Part shown: one piece after another, positions 51,804-60,103 of the stretch
Position numbering within the stretch: the first letter of the stretch is position 1
Layout: every line of letters begins with the position of its first letter
Source: Algisphaera sp039180025
GTDB taxonomy: Bacteria > Planctomycetota > Phycisphaerae > Phycisphaerales > Phycisphaeraceae
Direction: 5' to 3'
DNA: 64,000 nt
Assembly: GCA_039180025.1 (NCBI GenBank)
Contig: JBCDDZ010000004.1
Location: 1-64,000, forward strand
Notes under the pieces: generated by a model
What the model saw: the letters and a program-made list of their open reading frames with translations, nothing else
Told to the model about the DNA's origin: nothing
Database searches by the model: none
Position numbers and translations under genes: made by a program

Positions 51804-52781
51804 ATGACGAACCCATTACCACTCGAAAAGAATCAACATGAACCCTTGCGCCATCTATTCGCCCCGGATCGACCACGCCACTGGGACCAAGACTGGCTCC
51901 AGACCCCCGACGACATCCGGTTCGGCTACACCCACGCCATCGACACCGACGACCGAGGCAACGTGTACCTCCTGCACACGGTGCACGAAACGAGCCGGTG
52001 TCGGGACGCCGTCTGCGTGTACGACGCGTCCGGCAAATTCCTGCGGTCGTGGGGCGAAACATTCGCCGGCTCCGGCCACGGGCTGCACCTCCACCCGCGG
52101 GGCCGACCCGACTGCGTCTTCATCACCGACCTGAAGCGCGGCTTGTACAAGACCACGCTGGACGGCGAGGTTCTTTGGCACGTGCCCAAACCGGCGTTTT
52201 ACGACGACCGGCCGCACCTGAGCTACGAGCCGACCAACGTCGCGGTCACGCCCGACGGGCAGGTGTTCCTGACCGACGGGTACGGGTCGTACCTCGTCCA
52301 CCATTTCGATCCGGACGGCCGGCTGGTCAACGTGTTCGGCGGGCCGGGCCTGGGCGACCATCACCTCGCGCACCCGCACGGGATCCTGTACACCGAACGC
52401 CGGGGCGAGCCCGAACTGCTGGTGGCCGAAAACGTTGCGACCCGACTCAACTACCTCTCACTCTCCGGCGAACACCGCGGGTTCATCGACGTGCCCACGC
52501 GTCGGCCCCGGCACTTCGCCGAAGTCGGCCCCTGGCTGGTCGTGCCCGATTTCTACGGCCGCGTCACCTTGATCGACGGTCAGGATCGGCGAGTCGCGCA
52601 CCTGGGGGACACTTGGCAAAGCCACGAGCACGCGCGAACGCTGGAAGCCGATCCGCCGGACCAAGGCTTCATCCACCCCCACGACGCGGCGGTCACCTCC
52701 GATGGAGCGCTGCTGGTCTGCGAGTTCGTGCCGACCGGCCGAGTGAACCGGATCACGCCCGCGGCTAGCGAAGATCGGTGA
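51804..52781 (+). CDS. NHL-type beta-propeller protein
   Basis: A 325-residue protein built of NHL/6-bladed propeller repeats such as HAIDTDDRGNVYLLHTV, CVYDASGKFLRSWGETF, VAVTPDGQVFLTDGYGSYLVHHFDPDGRLVNVFG and HPHDAAVTSDGALLVCEF. It has no evident signal peptide. Some relatives are lactonases or peptidylglycine lyase-like enzymes and others are binding scaffolds; nothing here decides. It starts six bases after the dioxygenase stop, so the two are in one operon. Confidence 0.85.
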   Translation: MTNPLPLEKNQHEPLRHLFAPDRPRHWDQDWLQTPDDIRFGYTHAIDTDDRGNVYLLHTVHETSRCRDAVCVYDASGKFLRSWGETFAGSGHGLHLHPRGRPDCVFITDLKRGLYKTTLDGEVLWHVPKPAFYDDRPHLSYEPTNVAVTPDGQVFLTDGYGSYLVHHFDPDGRLVNVFGGPGLGDHHLAHPHGILYTERRGEPELLVAENVATRLNYLSLSGEHRGFIDVPTRRPRHFAEVGPWLVVPDFYGRVTLIDGQDRRVAHLGDTWQSHEHARTLEADPPDQGFIHPHDAAVTSDGALLVCEFVPTGRVNRITPAASEDR

Positions 52782-52975
52782 GTTCGACTCTGTCGGACGC
52801 CCGACCCATGCGCGTTTCAGCCTCGATCCGACACGGACCCGTCAACCTTGACGCTTCCGACCGAATCGCGCAGCATCTCCCAACATCAGCCCCGCTTCCG
52901 ACGACGCGACCCGTGACCCCACGGGGCCAAGCGGTTCGGCACGATCCCGCCTGCCCCCACCCCTCCGCCGCCCCC

Positions 52976-53329
52976 ATGATCGACTTCACGAAACTCATCG
53001 AGATGACGGGCCCCGAGGCCTGGATGAGCAATGTCCTATCGCACCGTAAAAAACGCCGCAAAGGACAGCCGGTCGTTCCGTACGCACTCATGAACTCGTT
53101 ATTCGATCTGGCCTGCCGCGGCGACCGCCAGGACTTCGCCGCCGGGGCCAAGCTAATCTTTCACTCCGAAATGCCCGTCCCCGAGCGTGACGACGCCCGT
53201 CGCTTGTCGCTTCGTGATCCCGCGGGCCTGCCCCGTGAGCACCCGCTAAAGATCCGATCGGTCAGGCGGTCCTGGGCGACCGAAAATCTGATGACCCTCG
53301 GCCCGCAAGCACCCATGCAAAAGCGCTGA
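52976..53329 (+). CDS. Small hypothetical protein between propeller and sulfatase genes
   Basis: A 117-residue frame starting MIDFTKLIEMTGPEAWMSNVLSHRKKRRKGQ. It is basic, has no membrane segment and resembles nothing I recognise. The same frame is open back to a GTG at 52778 that overlaps the previous stop by four bases, but those 66 residues look like untranslated sequence. No ribosome-binding site is visible. It may be a genuine small gene or chance open frame in a 600-base gap. Confidence 0.35.
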   Translation: MIDFTKLIEMTGPEAWMSNVLSHRKKRRKGQPVVPYALMNSLFDLACRGDRQDFAAGAKLIFHSEMPVPERDDARRLSLRDPAGLPREHPLKIRSVRRSWATENLMTLGPQAPMQKR

Positions 53330-53377
53330 CGTCGCACACGCCTATTCGCCCAATCCTATCTACAAAAAGAAAGAAAC

Positions 53378-54796
53378 ATGCCGCGCCACCCCCACCTCCT
53401 CAAAATCTGCGCCGACCAACTCTCCCCCCACGTCCTGGGCTTCGCCGGCGATCCCCACGTCCGCACGCCGAACCTCGACCGCCTCGCCGCCGCGGGCACG
53501 CGGTTCGACAACCACTACGCCGCCTGCCCGATCTGCATGCCCGGCCGCATGAGCATGATCACCGGCCGGATGCCCTCCCGTCTCAATACCCCGTACTTTG
53601 AGAGCGTCCTCGACCCCAACACGCCGACTTACATGCGGCACTTCACCGACCGCGGCTACCAGACCACCTGCGTCGGCAAGATGCACTTCCACGGCCAGGA
53701 CCAGATGTACGGCTGGATGTTCCGCCCCTACGGCGACCTCCAGATGCTCAACCACGGCTATTCCGCAAACTACGACATGACCAAAGACGTCACCGGCGGC
53801 CACCCGCACCGCCCCATTCAACGCGGCGCCGCCGGCGGCTACAACGCCTGGATGCTCGAACACGCCGGCCCCGGCGACACCGGCAACATCCGCTGGGACG
53901 ACTCGGTCACCCGCGAAGCTGTCGAAAACCTCACCGACTACTTCACCCCCTCGTTCATCGACGAGGTCTACCAGGGCGACCGCCCCCTGCTCTTCGAGGT
54001 CAGCTTCAAGACCCCGCACTGCCCGTTTGTCTGCCCGCCCGACCTGTTCGAGTACTACATGGATATCCTGCCCGGGCCGACCTTCCCCGAGCCCGCCGTC
54101 CCGCCGGACCAACTGCCCGCCTTCCTGCGGAACAAGATCACCAACGATGTCCCTCCGAACATCACCCCCGAACACATCCGCCGCGCCCGCGCCGCCTACT
54201 GGGGCCTTGTCGAGTGGATGGACGCCCGCGTCGGCGACGTCCTGAACGGCCTCGACCAACTCGGCGTCCGTGACGAATTCCTCGTCCAGTTCACCGCCGA
54301 CCACGGCGAGATGATCGGCGAACACGGCATGTGGCAGAAACACGTCTTCTACGAGCAGAGCGTGCGGGTGCCTATGCTCCTCGCGGGGCCCGGCGTCCCC
54401 GCCGACCGTATCGTCACCGAAAACACCTCGCACCTGGACCTCTACCCCACGCTCTGCGACCTGGCCGAACTCGACGTGCCCACGCTCGGCGACGAGCCGT
54501 GGGCCGGCCGATCGATCCGGCCCCTCCTCGAAGCCGACGGCGACGGCTCCCGCGTGGCCCTCTCCGAATTCCGCGCCCCGGAGGGCAACGACCGCGCCGA
54601 AGGCCTCCCCGGCGGCGTCTGGATCGTCATGGCCAAACGCGGCGACCTCAAAGTCATCGACTACGGCAACGGCGACCGCCAAGTCTTCGACCTACAAACC
54701 GATCCCCACGAGCGCCACACCTTGCCGCTCGGACAAATCGACACCGCCGATCTCGATCAGGTTATCGCTGACTACCGCGTCTCCGTCTCTCCCTAG
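53378..54796 (+). CDS. Cys-type sulfatase
   Basis: A 472-residue sulfatase of the formylglycine-dependent S1 family. The maturation motif is CMPGRMSMITG (Cys53 with the CxPxR pattern), and metal-binding residues lie in CADQLSPHVLG, VGKMHFHG and FTADHGEMIGEHGMWQKH. No signal peptide is present, so it would act in the cytoplasm on imported material, unlike the many secreted planctomycete sulfatases. A formylglycine-generating enzyme is not in the window. It follows the small unknown gene and is probably part of the dioxygenase operon. The natural substrate is unknown. Confidence 0.92.
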   Translation: MPRHPHLLKICADQLSPHVLGFAGDPHVRTPNLDRLAAAGTRFDNHYAACPICMPGRMSMITGRMPSRLNTPYFESVLDPNTPTYMRHFTDRGYQTTCVGKMHFHGQDQMYGWMFRPYGDLQMLNHGYSANYDMTKDVTGGHPHRPIQRGAAGGYNAWMLEHAGPGDTGNIRWDDSVTREAVENLTDYFTPSFIDEVYQGDRPLLFEVSFKTPHCPFVCPPDLFEYYMDILPGPTFPEPAVPPDQLPAFLRNKITNDVPPNITPEHIRRARAAYWGLVEWMDARVGDVLNGLDQLGVRDEFLVQFTADHGEMIGEHGMWQKHVFYEQSVRVPMLLAGPGVPADRIVTENTSHLDLYPTLCDLAELDVPTLGDEPWAGRSIRPLLEADGDGSRVALSEFRAPEGNDRAEGLPGGVWIVMAKRGDLKVIDYGNGDRQVFDLQTDPHERHTLPLGQIDTADLDQVIADYRVSVSP

Positions 54797-55178
54797 CCCC
54801 AGGGCGTAACCGGCAAACCAACCGCAACAAATAGCGTCCGCCTTAATCGCTCGATACTCCTCAAGTTCCCCAATAAACCCCGACGCCGCCTTAGCCTTCC
54901 GGGATCGGCCCGGAGAGCCTGCTTCGGTAAGGGATAGATTATCCGCGCGCTGAGGTACCGGACAACACACCGATGTCATCGTGCCGCCCAGGATTAAAAG
55001 CCCGCTCACGACCCGACAAAAATCCAAATAACGCCCGACGGAGAACGTTTCTCGGTCGCGCGAAGGCGAATTTAGACGCCCATCAACTCAAAACCGAAAT
55101 TGCGACAAGTTGAAGCGGCAATTAAACGATCATAGACATTTTTGAGGTCTTGAAGCCACAAATCGATCCGAAATGGCG
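54797..55178. other. Intergenic region before the PEP-CTERM genes
   Basis: No supported gene. Composition shifts from GC-rich to AT-rich towards the PEP-CTERM promoter at 55179. Confidence 0.4.
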
Positions 55179-55206
55179 TTGACTTGTGTCTGGTTGGAGA
55201 TATTAT
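55179..55206 (+). promoter_or_regulatory. Probable promoter of the PEP-CTERM gene
   Basis: TTGACT (55179-55184) and TATTAT (55201-55206) are spaced by 16 bases, close to the sigma70 consensus, in an AT-rich stretch. The resulting leader would be about 110 bases. Confidence 0.6.
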
Positions 55207-55325
55207 TCTTTTGCATCAAAATTTTTCAGTATGCAATAAATCTAATTTTTAGTTTTGATTTCGTCTACTGGCAAAATTATTTCCCTTCTCAAGCATTGTG
55301 TCTTATTTCTAACCTGGAGGATTAC

Positions 55326-56183
55326 ATGAAATTCAGTCAAAAAATACTGTTGGCATCGTTGGGATCCGCATCGCTCGCTTTCGGAAACATCGCTTCCGGC
55401 GAAGTTTTACTGACGAATCTGGACTTCGGACCCGCCGCCAATACCGCCGCGGTGGGGATCGCAGCTTTTACCGGTAGCTCCGCCACCGCCACCGATGTCT
55501 GGAATAACCGTGACAGTTTCGATGGTGGCGGCGCTAATGCACCTTCAACGCAAGCATTGCTCGGACCAGACGGAACCGCCTCGGGCGTCTCGTACTTCAG
55601 TGCTTCGGGCCAATTGGGTGGTGGCGCTGGGGTTGGTCTTGGCGGAGCAGGCTTTGACGGCGCGTTCAGCAATGGCAGCGGGCCGTTTACGAATCCCGCC
55701 CTCGACTACGTTTTCGCCAACAACGTTGCAGCGACCGGGACGACCATCGACGGCAATGCGGCCGATGTCGCGTTTGATTTTACATTGTTTGATGCTTCAG
55801 GGACCACGCTGGACGACGAGAAGCTTTACGACATCTACATCTTTGGCGGCGGTGATGCCGCCGGCCAAGGCGGCAGCTTTATGCTCGAGCAGGCCGGCGG
55901 TACCTTCTTGGTCGAGTCTTACACCGGCTCCCCCGTCAACACCAATCCGACGACTTTTACGGAGGGCGGCGCGAACAGCAACCTGGTTGTCTTTGAAGAT
56001 GTTTCGCCCACTTTCTTCTCCGCCACGGGGCTCGAATTCAACTTTAGCGGTTTCGCTCCTCTGGGTTCGGGCGATGTGTTGACGATCAACGGTATCCAGC
56101 TTGTTGAAGTTCCCGAGCCGTCCTCGATCGCTTTGATCGGCCTCGGCGGCCTCGCCTGCCTCCGGCGGCGTCGCGGCGCTTGA
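55326..56183 (+). CDS. PEP-CTERM sorted surface protein
   Basis: A 285-residue secreted protein. The N-terminal signal (MKFSQKILLASLGSASLAFG) is followed by a beta-rich domain with Asn, Gly and Asp repeats and no Cys. The C-terminus is a complete PEP-CTERM signal: VPEPSSIALIGLGGLACLRRRRGA, with the VPEP cleavage box, a hydrophobic segment and an Arg cluster. This marks it as an exosortase substrate, presumably of the enzyme encoded at 4064. ATG 55326 has CTGGAGG seven bases upstream. A tandem paralogue follows. The function of the core domain is unknown. Confidence 0.9.
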   Translation: MKFSQKILLASLGSASLAFGNIASGEVLLTNLDFGPAANTAAVGIAAFTGSSATATDVWNNRDSFDGGGANAPSTQALLGPDGTASGVSYFSASGQLGGGAGVGLGGAGFDGAFSNGSGPFTNPALDYVFANNVAATGTTIDGNAADVAFDFTLFDASGTTLDDEKLYDIYIFGGGDAAGQGGSFMLEQAGGTFLVESYTGSPVNTNPTTFTEGGANSNLVVFEDVSPTFFSATGLEFNFSGFAPLGSGDVLTINGIQLVEVPEPSSIALIGLGGLACLRRRRGA

Positions 56184-56232
56184 ACGTCTGATCTCCGCGT
56201 CGATGTCGAGCCACCCAGCCGATTACGAAACT

Positions 56233-56276
56233 CCCCTTTGGTCCGCTCCATATGGGTGCGGCCCGAAGGGGGTTTT
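56233..56276 (+). terminator. Rho-independent terminator between the PEP-CTERM paralogues
   Basis: A 14-bp imperfect GC-rich stem (56233-56246 with 56258-56271) encloses an 11-base loop and is followed by G and four T. The two PEP-CTERM genes are therefore probably transcribed separately. Confidence 0.7.
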
Positions 56277-56367
56277 AATTCACGCCTCTAATGTTCGGCC
56301 GAGTCACTTCACGCCACGGCCCACCGTATTATTGTTTTGATTGATGCTTCATTTTCTAGGGAAACAC

Positions 56368-57165
56368 ATGAAATCGAGTCAAAGGTTTTGGTTGGCTTTT
56401 CTGGGTTCGACCTCGCTCGCCCTGGGCACCGCCGCATCCGGCGAACAACTGATCGCGAACCTGGACTTCGGGCCAAGCGACCAAGTGGCGGTTGGACTCG
56501 CCGCTTTCGCCAGCGGCACCGCAACGGACGTCTGGAACAACCGGACGACACTGACCGGTCTCGGTAGCAATCCCGCAGCGCCCAATACCCAGGCTCTTGT
56601 GGGACCCGACGGTAGTGCGTCGGGGATCAGTTACTTCGCCGGCAGCGGCCCGGATGCGGTGAACTCACCTAAAAACGGCGGCGGCAACACCGGGGCTTTC
56701 AACGTAACCAACACGGGTCCATTCACCAATCCTTCCATGGACTACGCCTATTCGTCAAACAACCCGGCGAACACCGGAAAGACGATCAATGGCGTGACGG
56801 TGGATATCGCCTACCGATTTACCCTGTTCGATGCAGCCGGAACAAAACTGGACAACAAAAAACTCTACGACATCTACATCTTCGGGGGTGGCGACAAACC
56901 CGGCCAAGGTGCCAGTTTCGTGCTCCGGCAAGATGGTACCGACGGCCCCGTTTTTCTGACAAAATCGTATGCCGGTACTCCGGTGAACGGTAATCCAACC
57001 ACGTATGAAGAAGGTGGCAACCTGGTTATTTTTGAGAACGTTTCACCCACGACGATTGGTGCCAAAGGTCGTGAATTTGAACTCAGTGGCTTCTCCCCGC
57101 TCGGCGCGAATGGCACGATTACCGTTGGCGGTATTCAAATCGTTGAGGTTCCCGAGCCGTCCTAG
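56368..57165 (+). CDS. PEP-CTERM paralogue lacking its sorting tail (premature stop)
   Basis: This 265-residue paralogue of the preceding gene shares its signal peptide style (SQRFWLAFLGSTSLALG), the start of the core (NLDFGPSDQVAVGLAAF) and the end (IVEVPEPS). Directly after VPEPS comes TAG where the first copy has a serine codon. Reading on, the DNA still resembles the tail of copy 1 but has gained one base, so even without the stop the membrane segment and Arg cluster would be out of frame. The protein would be exported without exosortase anchoring. ATG 56368 has AGGGA five bases upstream. Confidence 0.8.
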   Translation: MKSSQRFWLAFLGSTSLALGTAASGEQLIANLDFGPSDQVAVGLAAFASGTATDVWNNRTTLTGLGSNPAAPNTQALVGPDGSASGISYFAGSGPDAVNSPKNGGGNTGAFNVTNTGPFTNPSMDYAYSSNNPANTGKTINGVTVDIAYRFTLFDAAGTKLDNKKLYDIYIFGGGDKPGQGASFVLRQDGTDGPVFLTKSYAGTPVNGNPTTYEEGGNLVIFENVSPTTIGAKGREFELSGFSPLGANGTITVGGIQIVEVPEPS

Positions 57166-57397
57166 ATGACTTTTGCAGAGGCTCGGCGGCCTCGCCGATA
57201 CGGTGCGTGTGCGTGTCGCGTCAACAGCCCGCCGCCTTATGCATTCCGGAGATCAACCTGCGCACAACGAAACAAATTTTATAACTTCAGCTATCCTTTG
57301 CTTGCCTCCTTGCGGTCGGGCGAAGGATGGTTTTTTGTTGTGATCGTCACGCGGTTAACGTTGTATTCATCCACGCGGATCCGCCCTGCCCCAAAGC

Positions 57398-58588
57398 TCA
57401 CGGCTTCGAGGCCTGTCCGTCCTCGACTAGGGTCTGCCGCCGGTACGTGCCGGGCGTCACGCCGTGTGCTGCGCGGAATACTCGTGTCAGGTGCATATCG
57501 TCGCTGAACCCGCACCGCTCCGCCACGTTGACCATCGACAGGTCGGTCGTGAGCAGCAGCTCTTCCGCCCGCTGCACCCGCAGCCGTTGCAGCTCCTGAA
57601 GCGGGCTGTGCCCCAGCGCCTGGACGAAGTGGCGGTGCAGCGTGCTACGTGCCACCCGGATCGCTTTGGCGACGTGTTCCACTCCGGCGCAGGACTCGAG
57701 GTTCGCCCGGATGTACCGGATGGCCTCATCGACGATCAGGTCGTCCACCGCGGTCACGTCCGTGCTCTTGCGTACATGCACTCCCTCGGACCGAACACTG
57801 AGCCGTTTGGACCGAGCGAAGGTCCCGGTTAAAAGCTCGGCCATCATGCGTCCCCCCTCATAGCCCACCGACTTCATCGGATTGACCACACTCGATAGCG
57901 GCGGGTCCGTCAGTTCGCACTCAAAATCCACGTCGTCCACGCCCAGAACCGCCAGCGACTTGGGCACATCGCGCCCGATCTCCCGGCAAATGCTCAAGAC
58001 TTCCAGTGCCAAATAATCGTTCACCGCAAACAACGCCGTCCTGTCCGGCAACCCGGCCAGCCATTCGGCAAGCGTCGGCCGGCGCTTGATCGGCATGACG
58101 TCTTCGTTCCGTATACTTAGATCAAATTGCCCGCAAGCAAAATTGTGCTGCTTGAGTGCCTCGACGTAAGCATCCTGGCGAAGCGCGGACCACGCCTTAT
58201 CTGCACAGCCCAAAAACGCGAACGAACGAAAACGACGATCGAACAGATGGTCCGCTGCGATCGTCCCGATCTGCTTCTGATCCGTATAAATCATGCCGGC
58301 TTCGTCGGGCAATTGGCGGTATCCGAGATGAACCACCGGCACCTCAAACACCGCAGAATCCATCGCCACACAACTAATCACCCCGTCGGGCCGCCAAGAG
58401 AGAACCTGTGTGGTTGGGGCACTCGGCTGAAACAATGCGATCCGCCATTGCAACCGGTGGCGACGCATATATTTCTTCACCCCACTCAGCTGCTCACGGT
58501 CGAGCGCCGATATCGGTTTATGCCCCACAATCACCGCCACCCGAGCAGAGGATCCGAAAGATTTCGAAATGGTCGATCGGTCGTTCAT
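57398..58588 (-). CDS. XylR-like AraC regulator with LacI-type sensor domain
   Basis: A 396-residue regulator with an N-terminal periplasmic-binding-protein-like sugar sensor (VAVIVGHKPISALD; GTIAADHLFDRRFRSFAFLG; PKSLAVLGVDDVDFECEL) and a C-terminal AraC domain with two HTH motifs (VEHVAKAIRVARSTLHRHFVQALG; VNVAERCGFSDDMHLTRVFRAAHGVTPGTYR). This is the arrangement of E. coli XylR, which activates xylose genes on ligand binding. It lies next to the PEP-CTERM pair and within the hydrolase island. ATG 58588 is preferred over the frame start at 58603. Confidence 0.9.
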   Translation of the reverse strand: MNDRSTISKSFGSSARVAVIVGHKPISALDREQLSGVKKYMRRHRLQWRIALFQPSAPTTQVLSWRPDGVISCVAMDSAVFEVPVVHLGYRQLPDEAGMIYTDQKQIGTIAADHLFDRRFRSFAFLGCADKAWSALRQDAYVEALKQHNFACGQFDLSIRNEDVMPIKRRPTLAEWLAGLPDRTALFAVNDYLALEVLSICREIGRDVPKSLAVLGVDDVDFECELTDPPLSSVVNPMKSVGYEGGRMMAELLTGTFARSKRLSVRSEGVHVRKSTDVTAVDDLIVDEAIRYIRANLESCAGVEHVAKAIRVARSTLHRHFVQALGHSPLQELQRLRVQRAEELLLTTDLSMVNVAERCGFSDDMHLTRVFRAAHGVTPGTYRRQTLVEDGQASKP

Positions 58589-58628
58589 GCCGCTCACATT
58601 CAAATCAGGCCTCAGGAACCCGCACTAG

Positions 58629-58758
58629 GCGTGGTCTGAAAACGAGCCGCAACCATCAGGGAGCGGATTTTTTGCCGGACACGGGTCCTACGAAACGACG
58701 AGATTTTGGCTTCTGCTCCCTGACGGTCGAGGCTCGTCCAGAGTTCTCAGACCACGCC
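58629..58758. mobile_element. MITE-like element with CTAG target duplication
   Basis: A 130-base element has terminal inverted repeats GCGTGGTCTGA (58629-58639) and TCAGACCACGC (58748-58758). CTAG stands on both sides (58625-58628 and 58759-58762). The inverted similarity extends inward with gaps (AAC...GAGCC on both ends). Internal sequence has no gene. The 4-bp CTAG duplication is typical of IS5-group transposition, so it is probably a non-autonomous derivative. Confidence 0.7.
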
Positions 58759-58762
58759 TAGA

Positions 58763-59139
58763 CCTCACTCCTATGGTACAAAATTAAGCTTGAACATCAA
58801 CATAATGTAGTACCACTTTAGGCCAACTGCGTCCATAATAATAAACGTATTCATTCTACTTCCGAGATGCTTCACTAATCGATCTGTGGTTTCATATGAA
58901 ATATCTTTTGTGAAGTATGTCTTATACCTCAGTGCAGTGATAAGTGGCCTTCGGCCTAAAAACATCGATTCGATCGCATAATCTCTGTCCCGTACACGAG
59001 GTGACCTGTCGGCCAAAACATCGAAATTCCCTTGAATTTCGCTCTTCCCTGCCCCCTTTTCGTTTCTTCGGCGAGCATTGACCGCTTACCGTTTCTTATT
59101 TAAGCCCGTCTTGATATTTCTCTTCTTGGACTTAATGCC
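58763..59139. other. AT-rich intergenic region after the MITE
   Basis: This 377-base stretch is lower in GC than the genes around it. A minus-strand frame of 81 codons (58771-59016) is open but has no ribosome-binding site or recognisable motif. I see no RNA gene or terminator. Confidence 0.4.
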
Positions 59140-59931
59140 ATGAAATGCTCTGCACGCAATTTACACCGTTTGGCTGGTTTTACCCTGATTGAGCTACTCG
59201 TCGTGATCTCGATCATCGCCCTGCTGATCGGTTTATTGCTGCCCGCGTTGTCTGCGGCACGCGACGCCGCTCAATTCGTCCAATGTCAGTCATCCTTGCG
59301 GCAGATCGGCATCGGTATGAGTGCGTACAGCCTTGATTACGACGGCTATCTTGTGCACGGCACGCTGGATCGCCCCGGCCCGGTACCCAGCCCGAGTAGC
59401 GCCCAGGGGTGGATCGCCAACCTCGCCTTGGGCGGCTACATCCCGACCGATGCGGAATCCAATAAAACCCGCGACGACGGCATTTTCTGGTGTCCGCAAG
59501 ACGAAGAATCTCAAACCTTCGCCGGCCAGCTCTACCCCGAGCGCTCGAGCTACAAAATTATTATCGGCACCGGATGGGAGACGGACGACACGGACGTGCT
59601 CGGCGCACCGAAAGTTCCCAAGCGTATCGATTTCGTGAACGCCAGTCCTGTTCATTTTCAAGATCAGCCCTCGCAGGCGATTATCCTGCCCGCTGGAGAA
59701 AGCAGGCCCCTGCTGACCGAATCGCATACGGCTGGCGACGGGCGCATGTTCGTGTACCCGCACTACGGCAATTTTCGAACCGATAATCTCAACACTGAAA
59801 TGGATAACACGCCTCATCCCCAATCGAGCCGTTCCAATTTAATGAGTGATTTTTCCGTGCAGGCCGGTCAGTTCGTATGGGATAATGCCGTGCCGCGGAC
59901 TGAAGCTTGGTCTTTCCCTGGACGCGAATAG
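59140..59931 (+). CDS. Prepilin-type N-terminal cleavage/methylation domain protein
   Basis: A 263-residue pseudopilin-like protein. The prepilin peptidase motif is AGFTLIELLVVISIIALLIGLLLPAL, with cleavage after Gly and Phe as first mature residue, followed by ARDAAQFVQCQSSLRQIGIGMSAYSLDYDG, the usual planctomycete continuation. The C-terminal domain is beta-rich with FRTDNLN and a YPHYG segment. Such proteins are very numerous in planctomycetes and their roles are mostly unknown. It stands 172 bases before hydrolase 2 on the same strand. Confidence 0.88.
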   Translation: MKCSARNLHRLAGFTLIELLVVISIIALLIGLLLPALSAARDAAQFVQCQSSLRQIGIGMSAYSLDYDGYLVHGTLDRPGPVPSPSSAQGWIANLALGGYIPTDAESNKTRDDGIFWCPQDEESQTFAGQLYPERSSYKIIIGTGWETDDTDVLGAPKVPKRIDFVNASPVHFQDQPSQAIILPAGESRPLLTESHTAGDGRMFVYPHYGNFRTDNLNTEMDNTPHPQSSRSNLMSDFSVQAGQFVWDNAVPRTEAWSFPGRE

Positions 59932-60103
59932 CAAAATCTTCCGCGCACCGCCGTTGACCACGCAATCTAATCGTTGCGGTAAATAAGTTATCTCCGCCGC
60001 TAAGTGGAGATGCATTATACCGGTATCTATCAATTTATATCTACTGCCGAACTAAACAATACGTAACTTCTCCACCCCCGCCTTCTGAATTTTAAGATTG
60101 CCC

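Noticed and set aside
53360..54682. 440-codon open frame opposite the sulfatase
   Set aside because: Ala/Val/Gly-rich shadow; the sulfatase motifs are on the + strand.
54692..55027. Possible small lipoprotein on the minus strand (hydrophobic start with CC)
   Set aside because: It starts with TTG without a ribosome-binding site and half of it overlaps the sulfatase gene in antisense.
58771..59016. 81-codon minus-strand frame in AT-rich DNA
   Set aside because: No ribosome-binding site, no recognisable domain, and position directly after a MITE suggests chance.
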